35,388 nucleotides of DNA from an uncultured Anaerolineae bacterium (GCA_937927775.1 CALBEF010000019.1:1-35388), one strand, 5' to 3'. Positions 1-9,532 are shown, counted from the stretch's first letter. Numbers and translations are program-made. The notes: generated from the letters alone by a model not told the origin.

Positions 1-47
1 GGAAATGCCTCCCGCATTTTCCGGTGTGCCAATTGGCCTGCAAAGCA

Positions 48-75
48 GGGCAAGCCCGGCGGCTTGCCCTACAGG
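48..75 (+). repeat. REP-like palindrome, copy 1
   Basis: A 9-bp perfect inverted repeat, GGGCAAGCC (48-56) and GGCTTGCCC (61-69), closes a CGGC loop and is followed by TACAGG. Related copies lie at 9,585-9,609 (opposite orientation, shorter loop) and 14,231-14,275. The conserved asymmetric CTACA flank suggests a dispersed intergenic family rather than a chance hairpin. The rest of 1-176 contains no supported gene. Confidence 0.7.
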
Positions 76-163
76 CATACCCACTGCGCGCAACACTCTC
101 TGCCGGGGAATTTGCCCCTGCTGGGAAATGCACCCAGTGTCAGCCCGCTCCCCGCTCCTTTGG

Positions 164-169
164 TAGAAT
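164..169 (+). promoter_or_regulatory. -10 element of upp (leaderless start)
   Basis: TAGAAT ends seven bases before the ATG at 177. Transcription normally begins six to eight bases after a -10 hexamer, so the transcript would begin at or next to the start codon. There is no Shine-Dalgarno sequence between them and no clear -35 box. Confidence 0.55.
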
Positions 170-176
170 CCAGTCG

Positions 177-803
177 ATGTCCCAGGTCCACGTCTCAACA
201 CATCCACTGGTGCTGCACAAGCTGACCATCCTGCGCGACCAGAAGACCGAACCAAAACGCTTTCGCGAACTGGTGCGCGAACTGTCGCTCATTCTGATCG
301 CCGAAGCCACAGCCGGCCTGCCGGTTTCGCCGGTCACCGTCACCACGCCGATGGGCCAGGCGCAGGGCTGGGAGATGAAGGATCGCATCGGTCTGGTGCC
401 GATCCTGCGCGCGGGCCTGGGCATGGTGGAAGGCGCGCTGGAGATGCTGCCCTTCTCCGAGGTGTGGCACATCGGCCTGTACCGCGACGAGCGCACGCTG
501 CGCCCCGTGCAATACTACAACAAGCTGCCGGTCAACCCCACCGTGCAGGTGTGCATCGTGCTCGACCCCATGCTCGCCACCGGCGGCAGCGCAACCGCCA
601 CCATCGACATCCTTAAAAAGTGGGGCGCCGAACGCATCCTCTACGTCGGCCTGATCGGCTCGCCCGAAGGCGTGCGCCACATGCAGACCGATCATCCCGA
701 TGTGCCGATCTATCTCGCCGCCATCGACGATCATCTGAACGAGGTCGGCTACATCGTGCCCGGCCTGGGCGACGCCGGCGACCGGCAGTTTGGCACAGCA
801 TGA
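177..803 (+). CDS. upp: uracil phosphoribosyltransferase
   Basis: Cytoplasmic pyrimidine salvage enzyme that makes UMP and pyrophosphate from uracil and PRPP. The 208-residue product matches the usual family length. Visible hallmarks are the N-terminal [13 protein letters not shown] segment, [12 protein letters not shown], the PRPP-binding stretch [12 protein letters not shown], and the C-terminal uracil-binding [19 protein letters not shown]. The frame is open further upstream to 24, but ATG 177 gives the correct family N-terminus and sits seven bases after TAGAAT, so I chose it and infer a leaderless mRNA. The stop codon directly abuts a heptamer repeat, and the lyase gene starts 45 bases later on the same strand. 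The two genes may be co-transcribed, although no functional link is obvious. Confidence 0.97.
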   Translation: MSQVHVSTHPLVLHKLTILRDQKTEPKRFRELVRELSLILIAEATAGLPVSPVTVTTPMGQAQGWEMKDRIGLVPILRAGLGMVEGALEMLPFSEVWHIGLYRDERTLRPVQYYNKLPVNPTVQVCIVLDPMLATGGSATATIDILKKWGAERILYVGLIGSPEGVRHMQTDHPDVPIYLAAIDDHLNEVGYIVPGLGDAGDRQFGTA

Positions 804-838
804 ATTGACGATTGACGATCGACAATTGACGATTGCAG
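804..838 (+). repeat. ATTGACG heptamer array filling the upp-lyase spacer
   Basis: Five consecutive seven-base units follow the upp stop codon without a gap: ATTGACG, ATTGACG, ATCGACA, ATTGACG, ATTGCAG. The array makes up nearly the whole spacer and ends just before the GAGAGG ribosome-binding site of the next gene. The same word recurs at 5,311-5,338 and, reverse-complemented, inside uvrA at 15,279-15,310. Confidence 0.85.
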
Positions 839-848
839 AGAGGATGAA

Positions 849-2300
849 ATGGATTTTCGCATTGAAAAGGACTCACTCGGCGAGATGCAAGTGCCGGCCG
901 GCGCTTACTATGGCCCGCAAACACAGCGCGCCGTGCAGAACTTTCCGGTCAGCGGCCTGCGCCCCTACCGCGCCTTTGTGTGGAGCATGGCCTGCGTCAA
1001 ACGCGCCGCGGCAGACGTGAACCGCGATCTGGGCCTGCTGGACGCAACGCTGGCCGGCGCGATCGTGGCCGCCGCCACAGAAGTGATGGACGGGCAATGG
1101 GCCGATCAGTTCGTCGTCGATCCGTTTCAGGCCGGCGCCGGCACCAGCCACAACATGAACATCAACGAGGTCATCGCCAGCCGGGCCAGCGAACTGCTGG
1201 GCGTGGGGCTGGGCGCAGCCAAAAAGCCGGTCAGCGCCAACGATCACGTCAACATGGCTCAGTCCACCAACGACACCATTCCCACCGCCATCCGGCTGGG
1301 GTGTCTGTGGCGCTTGCCCGAACTGCTGACGGCCATAGATGCTCTGACCACCGCGCTGAACGCCAAGGCGGCAGAGTTCGACGACATCGTGAAGTCGGGC
1401 CGCACGCACCTGCAGGACGCTGTGCCGGTGCGTCTCGGTCAGGAGTTCGGCGGCTATGCCAAAGCCGTAGTGCGCGACCGCGAGCGCATCGCGCGCGCCG
1501 CCGACCAGTTGCGCCGTATGCCCATCGGCGGCACGGCCACCGGCACCGGCCTGAACGCGCACCCCGAATACCACGCGCGCATGGTCAGACGCCTGACCGA
1601 GCTGCTCGGCCAGCCGCTCTACGAATCCGACAACTTGTTCGAGGGGATGCAGAGCATGGCCGACATGGCCGACTTCAGCGCCAGCATCCGCACGCTCACC
1701 ATCACGCTGACGCGCATTGCCAACGACTTCCGGCTGCTCAGCTCCGGCCCCTCGACCGGCCTGGATGAAATCCGCCTGCCGGCCGTGCAACCCGGCTCGT
1801 CGATCATGCCCGGCAAAGTCAACCCGGTGCTGGCCGAGATGTTGAATATGGCCTGCTATCACGTTCAGGGCTGTGACCTGACGGTGGCGCTCGCCGCGCA
1901 GGCCGGCCAGCTCGAGTTGAACGTGATGATGCCCATCATCGCGCACAACCTGTTCGAGATGATGCACGTCATGATCGGCGCAATCAACGCCTTCACCACG
2001 AAGTGCGTGGTGGGGTTGAAGGCCAACCGTGAAAAGGCCGAAGGCTGGCTGGCGAAGAACGCCATCGTCGCCACCGCGCTCAATCCGCTCATCGGCTACA
2101 TGGCAGCGGCGGAACTGGTGAAGGAAGCGATGAAGCGCAACATCACCATCCGCGAGGCGGCTGCCGAGCGCATCGCCGCCGGCGCGCTGCTCAACAAAGA
2201 CACGCAACAGCCGGTCACGCTGGCCGAAGTGGATGCTGTGCTGGGCGATCTGCGCAAGCTGACCGAAGGCGGCATTCAGGGCGTCGCCGGCGGCGGTTGA
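849..2300 (+). CDS. class II fumarase/aspartase-family lyase
   Basis: The 483-residue product belongs to the fumarase/aspartase superfamily, homotetrameric cytoplasmic enzymes that reversibly add water or ammonia to fumarate. The family signature GSSIMPGKVNP is present, as are GAGTSHNMNINEVIASRA, NDHVNMAQSTNDTIPTA and SGRTHLQDAVPVRLGQEF. The first two of these motifs and QLELNVMMPII resemble aspartate ammonia-lyase. GRTHLQDA, and an N-terminus with GPQTQRAVQNFP, resemble fumarase C. Substrate therefore cannot be assigned from the sequence. The start is ATG 849, preceded by GAGAGG about five bases upstream. It follows upp across a repeat-filled 45-base spacer. Confidence 0.93.
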   Translation: MDFRIEKDSLGEMQVPAGAYYGPQTQRAVQNFPVSGLRPYRAFVWSMACVKRAAADVNRDLGLLDATLAGAIVAAATEVMDGQWADQFVVDPFQAGAGTSHNMNINEVIASRASELLGVGLGAAKKPVSANDHVNMAQSTNDTIPTAIRLGCLWRLPELLTAIDALTTALNAKAAEFDDIVKSGRTHLQDAVPVRLGQEFGGYAKAVVRDRERIARAADQLRRMPIGGTATGTGLNAHPEYHARMVRRLTELLGQPLYESDNLFEGMQSMADMADFSASIRTLTITLTRIANDFRLLSSGPSTGLDEIRLPAVQPGSSIMPGKVNPVLAEMLNMACYHVQGCDLTVALAAQAGQLELNVMMPIIAHNLFEMMHVMIGAINAFTTKCVVGLKANREKAEGWLAKNAIVATALNPLIGYMAAAELVKEAMKRNITIREAAAERIAAGALLNKDTQQPVTLAEVDAVLGDLRKLTEGGIQGVAGGG

Positions 2301-2333
2301 CCGATAAGCCCGGCTGTCGGCGCGCCCTGCCGT

Positions 2334-2339
2334 TACAAT
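2334..2339 (+). promoter_or_regulatory. -10 element, leaderless start of the sortase-like gene
   Basis: TACAAT is followed by exactly seven bases and then ATG 2347, the same spacing as at upp. No Shine-Dalgarno sequence is present. An alternative GTG at 2341 would lie only one base past the hexamer, which makes ATG 2347 the likelier start. Confidence 0.55.
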
Positions 2340-2346
2340 AGTGTCT

Positions 2347-3930
2347 ATGTCATCGAACCCGCCACCACCGCCGGATCCATCGGACGATTGGCAGTTGCCG
2401 GGAGAACCCAAAGCGTCAGCGCCCCGGACTCCAGCCGACGCGACGCCGGAGCCGGATGCGCGGTCGGGGGCCTGGGAGAATGCCGACGAAGAAATCAAAC
2501 CGGCAGCCGGCCCGTCTGCCGCCGACCGCAGCGCGCTGCAACCCATCATCGACGCGCTGCGTGTCCCGTTCGGCTCGTTGTGGGATGACCCGCGCGGCCG
2601 GCCGCTCATCCTGGTGAGCCTGCTTGCGCTGATCGCAGTGTGCGGCTTGTCGTGTTTTGTGCTCAGCCTGGCGCTGATCGAGAATGTCGGTCGCACAGCC
2701 GCGCCGGTGTCCACGGCGCAATCCGTCGCCCAGGCTCAACCCACCCTGCCGATCACTGCGGCCTTGCGCGTCGTTGCCAACGACACGCCCGTGCCGCCCG
2801 GCCTCCCCAATCGACTAACCATCCGCAATCTGACGTTCGATGTGGTCATCGCGCAACCGAACGACAAGGGTGAATGGGCCATCGATCCTGCCGCTGCGCA
2901 GATCGCGTACTGGGCCGCCGGCACGCTGGTGAACTATGTGATCGGATTGCCGGCGACCGAGGGCAATCAAACGGCTGTCGCTTCGCTGCGGCATGGCGAT
3001 CTGATCCTGCTCGACACCTCGATCGGCACGCTGCGCTACCGCGTCTCGCACACGCAGACCGTGAAATTTGACGAGCCGGCGTCCCTGCTCGATCAATCCA
3101 ACCCACAACTTACGCTGATGTTGCTGGGCGACAGCGGCGCAGGAGGGGATCTGCGCGAGGTAGTCATTGCCACATACACTGATGAGAGCACAGCCAACTC
3201 GCTGACTACGCTTGGCGCGGCGATCAATCTGGGCGATGTGCGCGTGCGGACGTTGAGCGCGCGCCTCGTGCCGGGCGCGAACGTCGGCCTGCCGGCTGAC
3301 CAGAACTACTATCAGGTCAACGTGGAGATCAGCAGCCTGATCACGCGCGTGCTGGATGCGGCGCAGTTCACTGCCCAGCTTGTGGACGCATCCGGCGCCC
3401 GGTATCCGGTGTCCGAGGCAGCCTCCGGCGCCGATGGCGGGCTGGGCTGGACACGCGGGGCGCTGTCGCCCGGCCAGACTATCACCGCGACTTCCGGCTT
3501 CCAGGTGCCGGTGAACATGCCGGGACCCCGCCTGGAGTGGAACTTTGCCACCGAGGCCAACAACCCCTATATCGCGCGCGTCACGCTGCCCTATGAGCAA
3601 ATTGTGATCGAGCCAACCGCCCGCCCCACCGAAGCGCCCATTGCCGAGGTCAGCCTGCTGAATGTGAGCATTTCGCCAGAGGGCAACGAGTTGCGCATCG
3701 TGGGCACCGTGCGCAATCTGACCAGTCGGTTTCTGCCGGTGTCGCTGCGCGATTTCAGCCTGGAAGGGGGCGGCAACCTGACGGCGTTGAACGCCAGCCT
3801 GCCGGCGCTACCGTGGAGCATCACGCCGGGCGAGACGCTTGCTTTCCAGTTGACCTTCTCGCGTCCCCCCGGCGGTCAGCCGGCCATCTTCCGCATGTTC
3901 GATCAGGCGTTCGAGATCAGCGGACTATGA
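2347..3930 (+). CDS. membrane-anchored protein with degenerate sortase-like domain
   Basis: No close family was recognised for the whole 527-residue protein. Residues 1-75 are a Pro/Asp/Glu-rich cytoplasmic stretch. One transmembrane helix at about 85-110 (LILVSLLALIAVCGLSCFVL) predicts an N-in anchor. Residues about 140-285 follow the layout of a sortase barrel: AYWAAGT, then a loop ending in a hydrophobic LRHGDLILLDTSIGTLRYRV, then LTLMLLGD and REVVIATYTDE. The expected catalytic His after the first segment and the Cys of the TLxTC strand are missing, so I infer a non-catalytic scaffold. Residues about 295-420 and 435-527 look like two beta-sandwich domains of the DUF4352 or Ig-like kind. 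It converges on the permease gene at 4,030. Membrane anchoring is well supported; the sortase relation is a judgement by eye. Confidence 0.75.
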   Translation: MSSNPPPPPDPSDDWQLPGEPKASAPRTPADATPEPDARSGAWENADEEIKPAAGPSAADRSALQPIIDALRVPFGSLWDDPRGRPLILVSLLALIAVCGLSCFVLSLALIENVGRTAAPVSTAQSVAQAQPTLPITAALRVVANDTPVPPGLPNRLTIRNLTFDVVIAQPNDKGEWAIDPAAAQIAYWAAGTLVNYVIGLPATEGNQTAVASLRHGDLILLDTSIGTLRYRVSHTQTVKFDEPASLLDQSNPQLTLMLLGDSGAGGDLREVVIATYTDESTANSLTTLGAAINLGDVRVRTLSARLVPGANVGLPADQNYYQVNVEISSLITRVLDAAQFTAQLVDASGARYPVSEAASGADGGLGWTRGALSPGQTITATSGFQVPVNMPGPRLEWNFATEANNPYIARVTLPYEQIVIEPTARPTEAPIAEVSLLNVSISPEGNELRIVGTVRNLTSRFLPVSLRDFSLEGGGNLTALNASLPALPWSITPGETLAFQLTFSRPPGGQPAIFRMFDQAFEISGL

Positions 3931-3940
3931 GGGCGAACGC

Positions 3941-4010
3941 ACGCAACACGCAATACGCAACACGCAATACGCAACACGCAATACGCAACACGCAATATGC
4001 AGTATGCGCT
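3941..4010. repeat. heptamer tandem array (ACGCAAC/ACGCAAT)
   Basis: Eight perfect heptamers alternate ACGCAAC and ACGCAAT, giving four copies of a 14-mer. Two decayed units follow (ATGCAGT, ATGCGCT). The array occupies most of the 99-base gap between two convergent genes. No spacer sequences are present, so it is not a CRISPR array. Pairing between the arms is poor, so it does not resemble an intrinsic terminator. Confidence 0.95.
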
Positions 4011-4029
4011 GCGCCCCACGCTCTTCGGC

Positions 4030-5304
4030 TCACTCATAGCGCAGCGCCTCGATCGGATTGAGCCGGGCTGCGCGGGCGGCGGGATACACGCCAAAGATAA
4101 TGCCCACGGCTGCCGAGAAACCCACCGCCAGCCCGACTGCGCCGGGTGTGACGATGGCCTCAAACTGGCCGGCTGAGAAAAGGGTCACCAGCGTCGCCAT
4201 CGCCCAGCCAAAGCCGATGCCGATCAGGCCGCCCATTAACGCCAGCGTGGTCGACTCGATCAGAAACTGCATCAGAATCACGCGCGGTTTGGCGCCGATG
4301 GCTTTGCGCAGGCCGATCTCGCGGGTGCGCTCGGTGACGCTGACCAGCATGATGTTCATGATGCCGATGCCGCCGACGAAGAGCGAGATGGCGGCGATGG
4401 CTGCCAGGAAGATCGTGACCGCGCCGGTGATCGCGCCGACCGTGTTTTGCAGGTCAGCCTGAGTCGCCACGGAAAAGTCGTCCTGCCCCTGGAACTGGAT
4501 GTTGTGGCGCTGGCGCAGCACTTCGGTGACCTGTTGCGCCACAGCGTCCACACGGTCACGGTTGATGGCCGAAATCAGCACAACGCCGACAACCGTCTCG
4601 CCTTTGGCGTTGCGCAGCGGGAAGAGCCGCTCGCGGGCAGTTGTGAGGGGCATGATGATGATGTCGTCGTCGCTGCCTTCCTGCCCGCCGACGCGCTGTT
4701 GCAGGACGCCCGCGACGCGGAACGTCACATCGTTCAGGCGGATCTCCTCGCCGGTGGGGTCGCCGCCGTTCGGGAAAAGCTGGCGGTAGGCATAGTCGCC
4801 CAGCAGGACCACGCGCGAGCGATTGGTGTAGGCGGCTTCATCGAACCAGTCGCCGTAGACGGTGTTCCAGTTGTTCAGGAATTGGTATTCGGGGACAGTG
4901 CCGCGAATGCGGCCGAGGTGTTTGTTGTCGCCGGCGAAGGCGCGCGCGTTGCCACTGACTACCGGCGCGACGACGGCGGCATCGGGCACCAGCGTGTTGT
5001 CGCGCAATGCCTCGGCGTCGCCGAGCGTGAGCGACAGCGGCACCTGGCGCGAGCCGGGCGGCCCGGCCGCAAAGCCGGCGCGATTGGCCCCGCCATTCAC
5101 ATCAATGCGCGCCGGGAACACAAACACCAGATTCGCGCCCTGCTGCTGGAACTGGCCGTCGATGAACGCCTGAACGCCGTTGCCCAGCGCAACCAGCGCG
5201 ATGACGGCTGCCACGCCAATGATGATGCCCAGAATGGTCAGCACACTGCGCAGCTTGTTGGCTGCCAGCGCGCGCAGGGCGACCCGGAGATTTTCGCGGA
5301 ACAT
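4030..5304 (-). CDS. MacB-type ABC transporter permease (second of two)
   Basis: Inner-membrane permease of a tripartite-like exporter, 424 residues. It has an N-terminal transmembrane helix (residues about 20-45, VLTILGIIIGVAAVIALVAL), a large external MacB-PCD-like domain (about 50-280), and three C-terminal FtsX-type helices. The family signature [20 protein letters not shown] is present. No ATPase domain is fused to it; the ATPase is the separate gene at 6,573-7,421. It is a paralogue of the neighbouring permease at 5,345-6,586, so the two probably form a heterodimer. It is the last gene of the operon, and the 40-base spacer before it is largely a heptamer array. The exported substrate cannot be told; peptides, lipoproteins and macrolide-like molecules are all known for the family. 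Confidence 0.92.
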   Translation of the reverse strand: MFRENLRVALRALAANKLRSVLTILGIIIGVAAVIALVALGNGVQAFIDGQFQQQGANLVFVFPARIDVNGGANRAGFAAGPPGSRQVPLSLTLGDAEALRDNTLVPDAAVVAPVVSGNARAFAGDNKHLGRIRGTVPEYQFLNNWNTVYGDWFDEAAYTNRSRVVLLGDYAYRQLFPNGGDPTGEEIRLNDVTFRVAGVLQQRVGGQEGSDDDIIIMPLTTARERLFPLRNAKGETVVGVVLISAINRDRVDAVAQQVTEVLRQRHNIQFQGQDDFSVATQADLQNTVGAITGAVTIFLAAIAAISLFVGGIGIMNIMLVSVTERTREIGLRKAIGAKPRVILMQFLIESTTLALMGGLIGIGFGWAMATLVTLFSAGQFEAIVTPGAVGLAVGFSAAVGIIFGVYPAARAARLNPIEALRYE

Positions 5305-5310
5305 GTGGGA

Positions 5311-5338
5311 ATTGACGATTGAGAATTGACGATTGACG
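5311..5338 (+). repeat. ATTGACG heptamer array between two permease genes
   Basis: Four contiguous heptamers, ATTGACG, ATTGAGA, ATTGACG and ATTGACG, lie in the 40-base spacer between the stop of one permease and the start of the next. The array is read in the reverse orientation relative to the flanking minus-strand genes. Confidence 0.85.
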
Positions 5339-5344
5339 GTGGCT

Positions 5345-6572
<1,228 letters not shown>

Positions 6573-6586
<14 letters not shown>

Positions 6587-7421
6587 GTTCGAGCTTTTCT
6601 AAAATTGATTCGGGCAGCGCCTTGTCGGGACAGGCAATGATCTGGTCGGTAATGGCGTCGTCGCCGATGATCTTGCCGTCTGCAATGCGGATCACGCGCC
6701 GGGTGTGTTGCGCGATACGGGGATCATGTGTGACGAAGATGACGGTCATGCCGGTGTCCTCGTTCAAACGCTGGAACAGGCACATGATCTCTGCGCCCGA
6801 TTTGGAGTCGAGGTTGCCGGTCGGCTCGTCGGCCAGGATGATGGCCGGTTTCGTCACCAGGGCGCGGGCAATCGCCACGCGCTGTTGCTGGCCGCCGGAA
6901 AGTTCGTTGGCATGGTGTTTCAGTCGATTGCCAAGCCCTACAGCTTCGAGCGCGGCTTTGGCGCGCTCGCGCCGTTCACGCGGTTTGACGCCGGCGTAGA
7001 TCAACGGCTGCTCCACATTGTCAATCGCAGAGGTGCGCCGTAACAGGTTGAACGACTGGAACACGAAGCCGATCTTCTTGTTGCGAATGGCGGCCAGTTG
7101 GTCGTCGTTGAGCTTTTCGACATCCACGCCATCCAGTTTATAAGCGCCTCGGGTTGGCTGGTCGAGGCAGCCCAGGATGTTCATCAGGGTGCTCTTGCCG
7201 GAACCCGACGGCCCCATGATGGCCGTCAGTTCGCCGCGATGAATGGTAACGTCTACGCCGTCGAGCGCGCGCACCTCGATGTCGCCGATGCGATAGATCT
7301 TGGCAATGCCATGCGCTTCTATCACCGGCGCGGCGTTGGCGTCGCCGGCCGGCAGTTGTCCGTTCAGGCGCGGCCCGATGACATTGGACACGTGATCGAT
7401 CTCCTGGTTGAGTGCAACCAT
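6573..7421 (-). CDS. LolD/MacB-type ABC transporter ATPase
   Basis: Cytoplasmic nucleotide-binding subunit of the exporter, 282 residues. It carries Walker A GPSGSGKST, the Q-loop segment GFVFQSFNLL, the signature LSGGQQQRVAIARAL, Walker B IILADEPTGNLD and the switch region VIFVTHDPR. These are typical of the LolD/MacB/YknY group. An N-terminal extension of about 30 residues precedes the core domain, and the C-terminal 25 residues lie beyond it. The start is ATG 7,421, placed one base after the stop codon of the membrane-fusion gene. The frame is open further upstream but overlaps that gene. Tight packing on both sides supports a single operon. Confidence 0.95.
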
Positions 7422-7422
7422 C

Positions 7423-8802
7423 TTATTGTCCCAAAAGATTAGGTGAGCGTGGCGCCAACACAATTTGCCCTTCTGTTGCGCCCGACACAATCTCGCTGAA
7501 CGCTTCGTTGCGCAAACCCGTTTTGACCTCGACCTCCTCGCTCGTGTTGTCGCCGGTGCGAATGGTCAGGAAACTCCGGCCGGTTTGCCGGTCGCGGCGA
7601 ATAGCCCAGTTCGGCGCGAGCAGCACATCCTCACGCCGATCCAGCACGATGGAGGTATTGGCGGTCATGCCGGGCCTGAGCGGCTGGTCGGTCGGATCGA
7701 GCAGCACGCGCACTTCGTAGGATACTACGCCACTGACAAGTGTGGACGCCGGCGCGATGCGCTCGACAACGCCGCTCACTTCCACCCCCGGCAGCGCATC
7801 AAGGGTAATCATGACTTTCTGGCCCGGGGTGATGCGCGCCACGTCAATCTCGTCTACGGTGATGTCCACGCGCAGTTGAGACAGGTCGAGCAGAGTCGCC
7901 ACCGGCTGCTGGCCGACCGCCTCGCCCGCCTTGATGTCGATGCTGGAGATCACCCCGTCGGCGGGCGCCCGCAGGATGGTTTGCGCGATGCGCCGGCGTG
8001 CCTGTTCGGCCTGGATGCGCGCCTGTTCGATCTGGGCCTGGGCCTGATCGATATCGAAATCGCGGGCCGGCTCTTTCAAGCGTTCGAGGTTGGCTTTGGC
8101 GCTCTCCACCTGTTGCCAGGCTGCCGCGAGGTCCGCCCTGCTGGCCGGCTGGCTGGCTCGCTCAAAACGGGCCTTGGCGGCGTTGTAGGCATTCGTGGCG
8201 GATTCCAGTTGCAGGGCGGCAGGATTGGCAGTGATGGTAGCCGGGTCGTTGGCGTATGCCTTGTTGTAGGCGTTCTGGGCGCGTTCGAGGTTGACCTCGG
8301 CGTTGCGAAATTCGGCCTCGATCGCGGCGTAATCGCCGGGTTCCGGGCCGCGCTTCAAGCGGGCGTAATTTGCCTGCGCTGCGCTTAGCGCAGCCTGCGC
8401 TGCGCGAATGTCGGCCTCACGGCTGCCCTGCACGGTGCGGCTGTAGTTGGTCGTGGCAACCACGAGCGCTGCCTCCGCGTCGGCCAGCGCCAGTTCGAGG
8501 TCGGTCGCATCGAGCCGGGCAATCACGTCGCCGGCCTTCACCGTGTCGCCGGCCCTGACGGCAACTTCGGACACGACGCCGGCCGTCTCGAATGAAAGCC
8601 GGATCTGGCTGGCCGGCTTGACGCTGCCGGTCGCATTCACCACCGCGATGAGCGTGCCTCTGGCGAGGGTGGCGCTGCGCTGATCCGAGGCGCTCTGCTG
8701 GTTGTCTGCCGCGCAGGCCGATAGCGCCGATAGTGACATGATGACGACCAGCCCAACGGCCGGCCGGATGGGGAATCGCCCCGCGCGCTTGCTGGTGTTC
8801 AT
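7423..8802 (-). CDS. membrane-fusion lipoprotein (HlyD/MacA-like)
   Basis: Periplasmic-adaptor type protein of the exporter, 459 residues from ATG 8,802. This start gives a clear lipoprotein signal peptide: basic n-region, hydrophobic core VGLVVIMSL and lipobox LSAC with Cys30. An in-frame ATG at 8,850 would add 16 residues before the signal. After the signal come a biotinyl-lipoyl-like half (GVVSEVAVRAGDTVKAGDVIARLD), a long Ala/Gln-rich coiled-coil hairpin (about 110-270), the second lipoyl half (ILRAPADGVISSIDIKAGEAV) and beta-barrel domains. First gene of the four-gene operon and divergent from efp. The anchor by lipid rather than a transmembrane helix fits a monoderm or atypical envelope. 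Confidence 0.93.
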   Translation of the reverse strand: MNTSKRAGRFPIRPAVGLVVIMSLSALSACAADNQQSASDQRSATLARGTLIAVVNATGSVKPASQIRLSFETAGVVSEVAVRAGDTVKAGDVIARLDATDLELALADAEAALVVATTNYSRTVQGSREADIRAAQAALSAAQANYARLKRGPEPGDYAAIEAEFRNAEVNLERAQNAYNKAYANDPATITANPAALQLESATNAYNAAKARFERASQPASRADLAAAWQQVESAKANLERLKEPARDFDIDQAQAQIEQARIQAEQARRRIAQTILRAPADGVISSIDIKAGEAVGQQPVATLLDLSQLRVDITVDEIDVARITPGQKVMITLDALPGVEVSGVVERIAPASTLVSGVVSYEVRVLLDPTDQPLRPGMTANTSIVLDRREDVLLAPNWAIRRDRQTGRSFLTIRTGDNTSEEVEVKTGLRNEAFSEIVSGATEGQIVLAPRSPNLLGQ

Positions 8803-8894
8803 CTCGCTTTGCCTCAAAAGGTATCTATATCGCAGATCGATGAGACTCATATGATAGAGCCGGAAGCGGGCAGTGAACAGCAGTCGAGTCTGCG

Positions 8895-8900
8895 TATAAT
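8895..8900 (+). promoter_or_regulatory. -10 element of efp
   Basis: A perfect TATAAT lies 47 bases before the efp start codon and implies a 5' leader of about 40 bases. A second candidate, TATATT, begins at 8,909. The 145-base divergent spacer to the membrane-fusion gene also holds a TATAGA box at 8,829-8,824 on the minus strand that could serve the exporter operon. Confidence 0.55.
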
Positions 8901-8947
8901 CACCGGGCTATATTAAAACTAATTGAAACAGACGGGAAAACCAGGCA

Positions 8948-9508
8948 ATGCCAACGACATCTGATCTCCGCAGGGGCATGCTGATTCGCTACAACAACGC
9001 GATCTATCGCGTGATCGAATATCAGCACATTGCGCCGGGCAACTGGCGCGCGATGGTGCGCATGAAGCTCAAGCACTTCGAGAACGGCAAGGTGATCGAA
9101 GACCGCGTGCGCGCCGGCTCTGACATTGAGATCGTGCGCACCGAAACGCGGCCGGCTCAGTACCTGTACAAAGACGGCGACATGTACTACTTCATGGACA
9201 CCGAGGATTATGAGCAGATTGCGATCCCGGTCGATGTCATCAGCGACGAGATGGAGTTCGTGAAGGAGAACGACACTGTCAATCTGCTGCGGCAGGAGGA
9301 TGGCAGGATTTTGAGCGTTGAGCCGCCCACCTTTGTGACGCTGAAGGTCGTGGCTGCCGACGTCGCCGTGCGCGGCGACACGGCCACCAACGTGCTCAAG
9401 AACGTGACGCTTGAAACAGGCGCCGTTATCAAAGTTCCGGATTTCATCAAGGAAGGCGACCTGGTGCGCATCGACACGCGCACCGGCGAATACCTGGAAC
9501 GCGGGTAG
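8948..9508 (+). CDS. efp: translation elongation factor P
   Basis: EF-P enters the ribosome between the P and E sites and helps peptide-bond formation at proline stretches. The 186-residue length and three-domain layout are standard. They include TYL-like [14 protein letters not shown], the central PPTFVTLKV and the C-terminal signature [26 protein letters not shown]. The loop that normally carries the modified Lys or Arg reads [15 protein letters not shown], so the aligned tip residue is Asn32 rather than Lys34 of the E. coli protein. No efp-modifying gene (epmA, epmB, earP, ymfI-like) is present in the window. The gene is monocistronic or transcribed with the ABC-F gene 124 bases downstream. 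Confidence 0.97.
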   Translation: MPTTSDLRRGMLIRYNNAIYRVIEYQHIAPGNWRAMVRMKLKHFENGKVIEDRVRAGSDIEIVRTETRPAQYLYKDGDMYYFMDTEDYEQIAIPVDVISDEMEFVKENDTVNLLRQEDGRILSVEPPTFVTLKVVAADVAVRGDTATNVLKNVTLETGAVIKVPDFIKEGDLVRIDTRTGEYLERG

Positions 9509-9518
9509 GGCTGCTCGC

Positions 9519-9532
9519 AGTGCTGAGTGCTG
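9519..9532 (+). repeat. AGTGCTG heptamer doublet
   Basis: Two contiguous AGTGCTG units lie in the efp to ABC-F spacer, directly after the efp stop region. It is short, but the seven-base period matches the other arrays in the window. Confidence 0.45.

Noticed and set aside
1-22. Terminator-like hairpin at the window edge
   Set aside because: GGAAATGC and GCATTTTCC pair only with a bulge, and the upstream gene is outside the window, so its role cannot be judged.
873-2714. Long minus-strand ORF (613 codons) opposite the lyase
   Set aside because: It is the antisense shadow of a clear fumarase/aspartase gene in GC-rich DNA, with a His/Gln/Gly/Arg-rich product and no domain.
3941-4010. CRISPR array
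   Set aside because: The units are contiguous heptamers with no spacers and no cas genes nearby.
3813-4061. Plus-strand ORF through the heptamer array
   Set aside because: It is an out-of-frame extension from the upstream gene through the repeat, encoding RNTQYAT repeats with no start signal.
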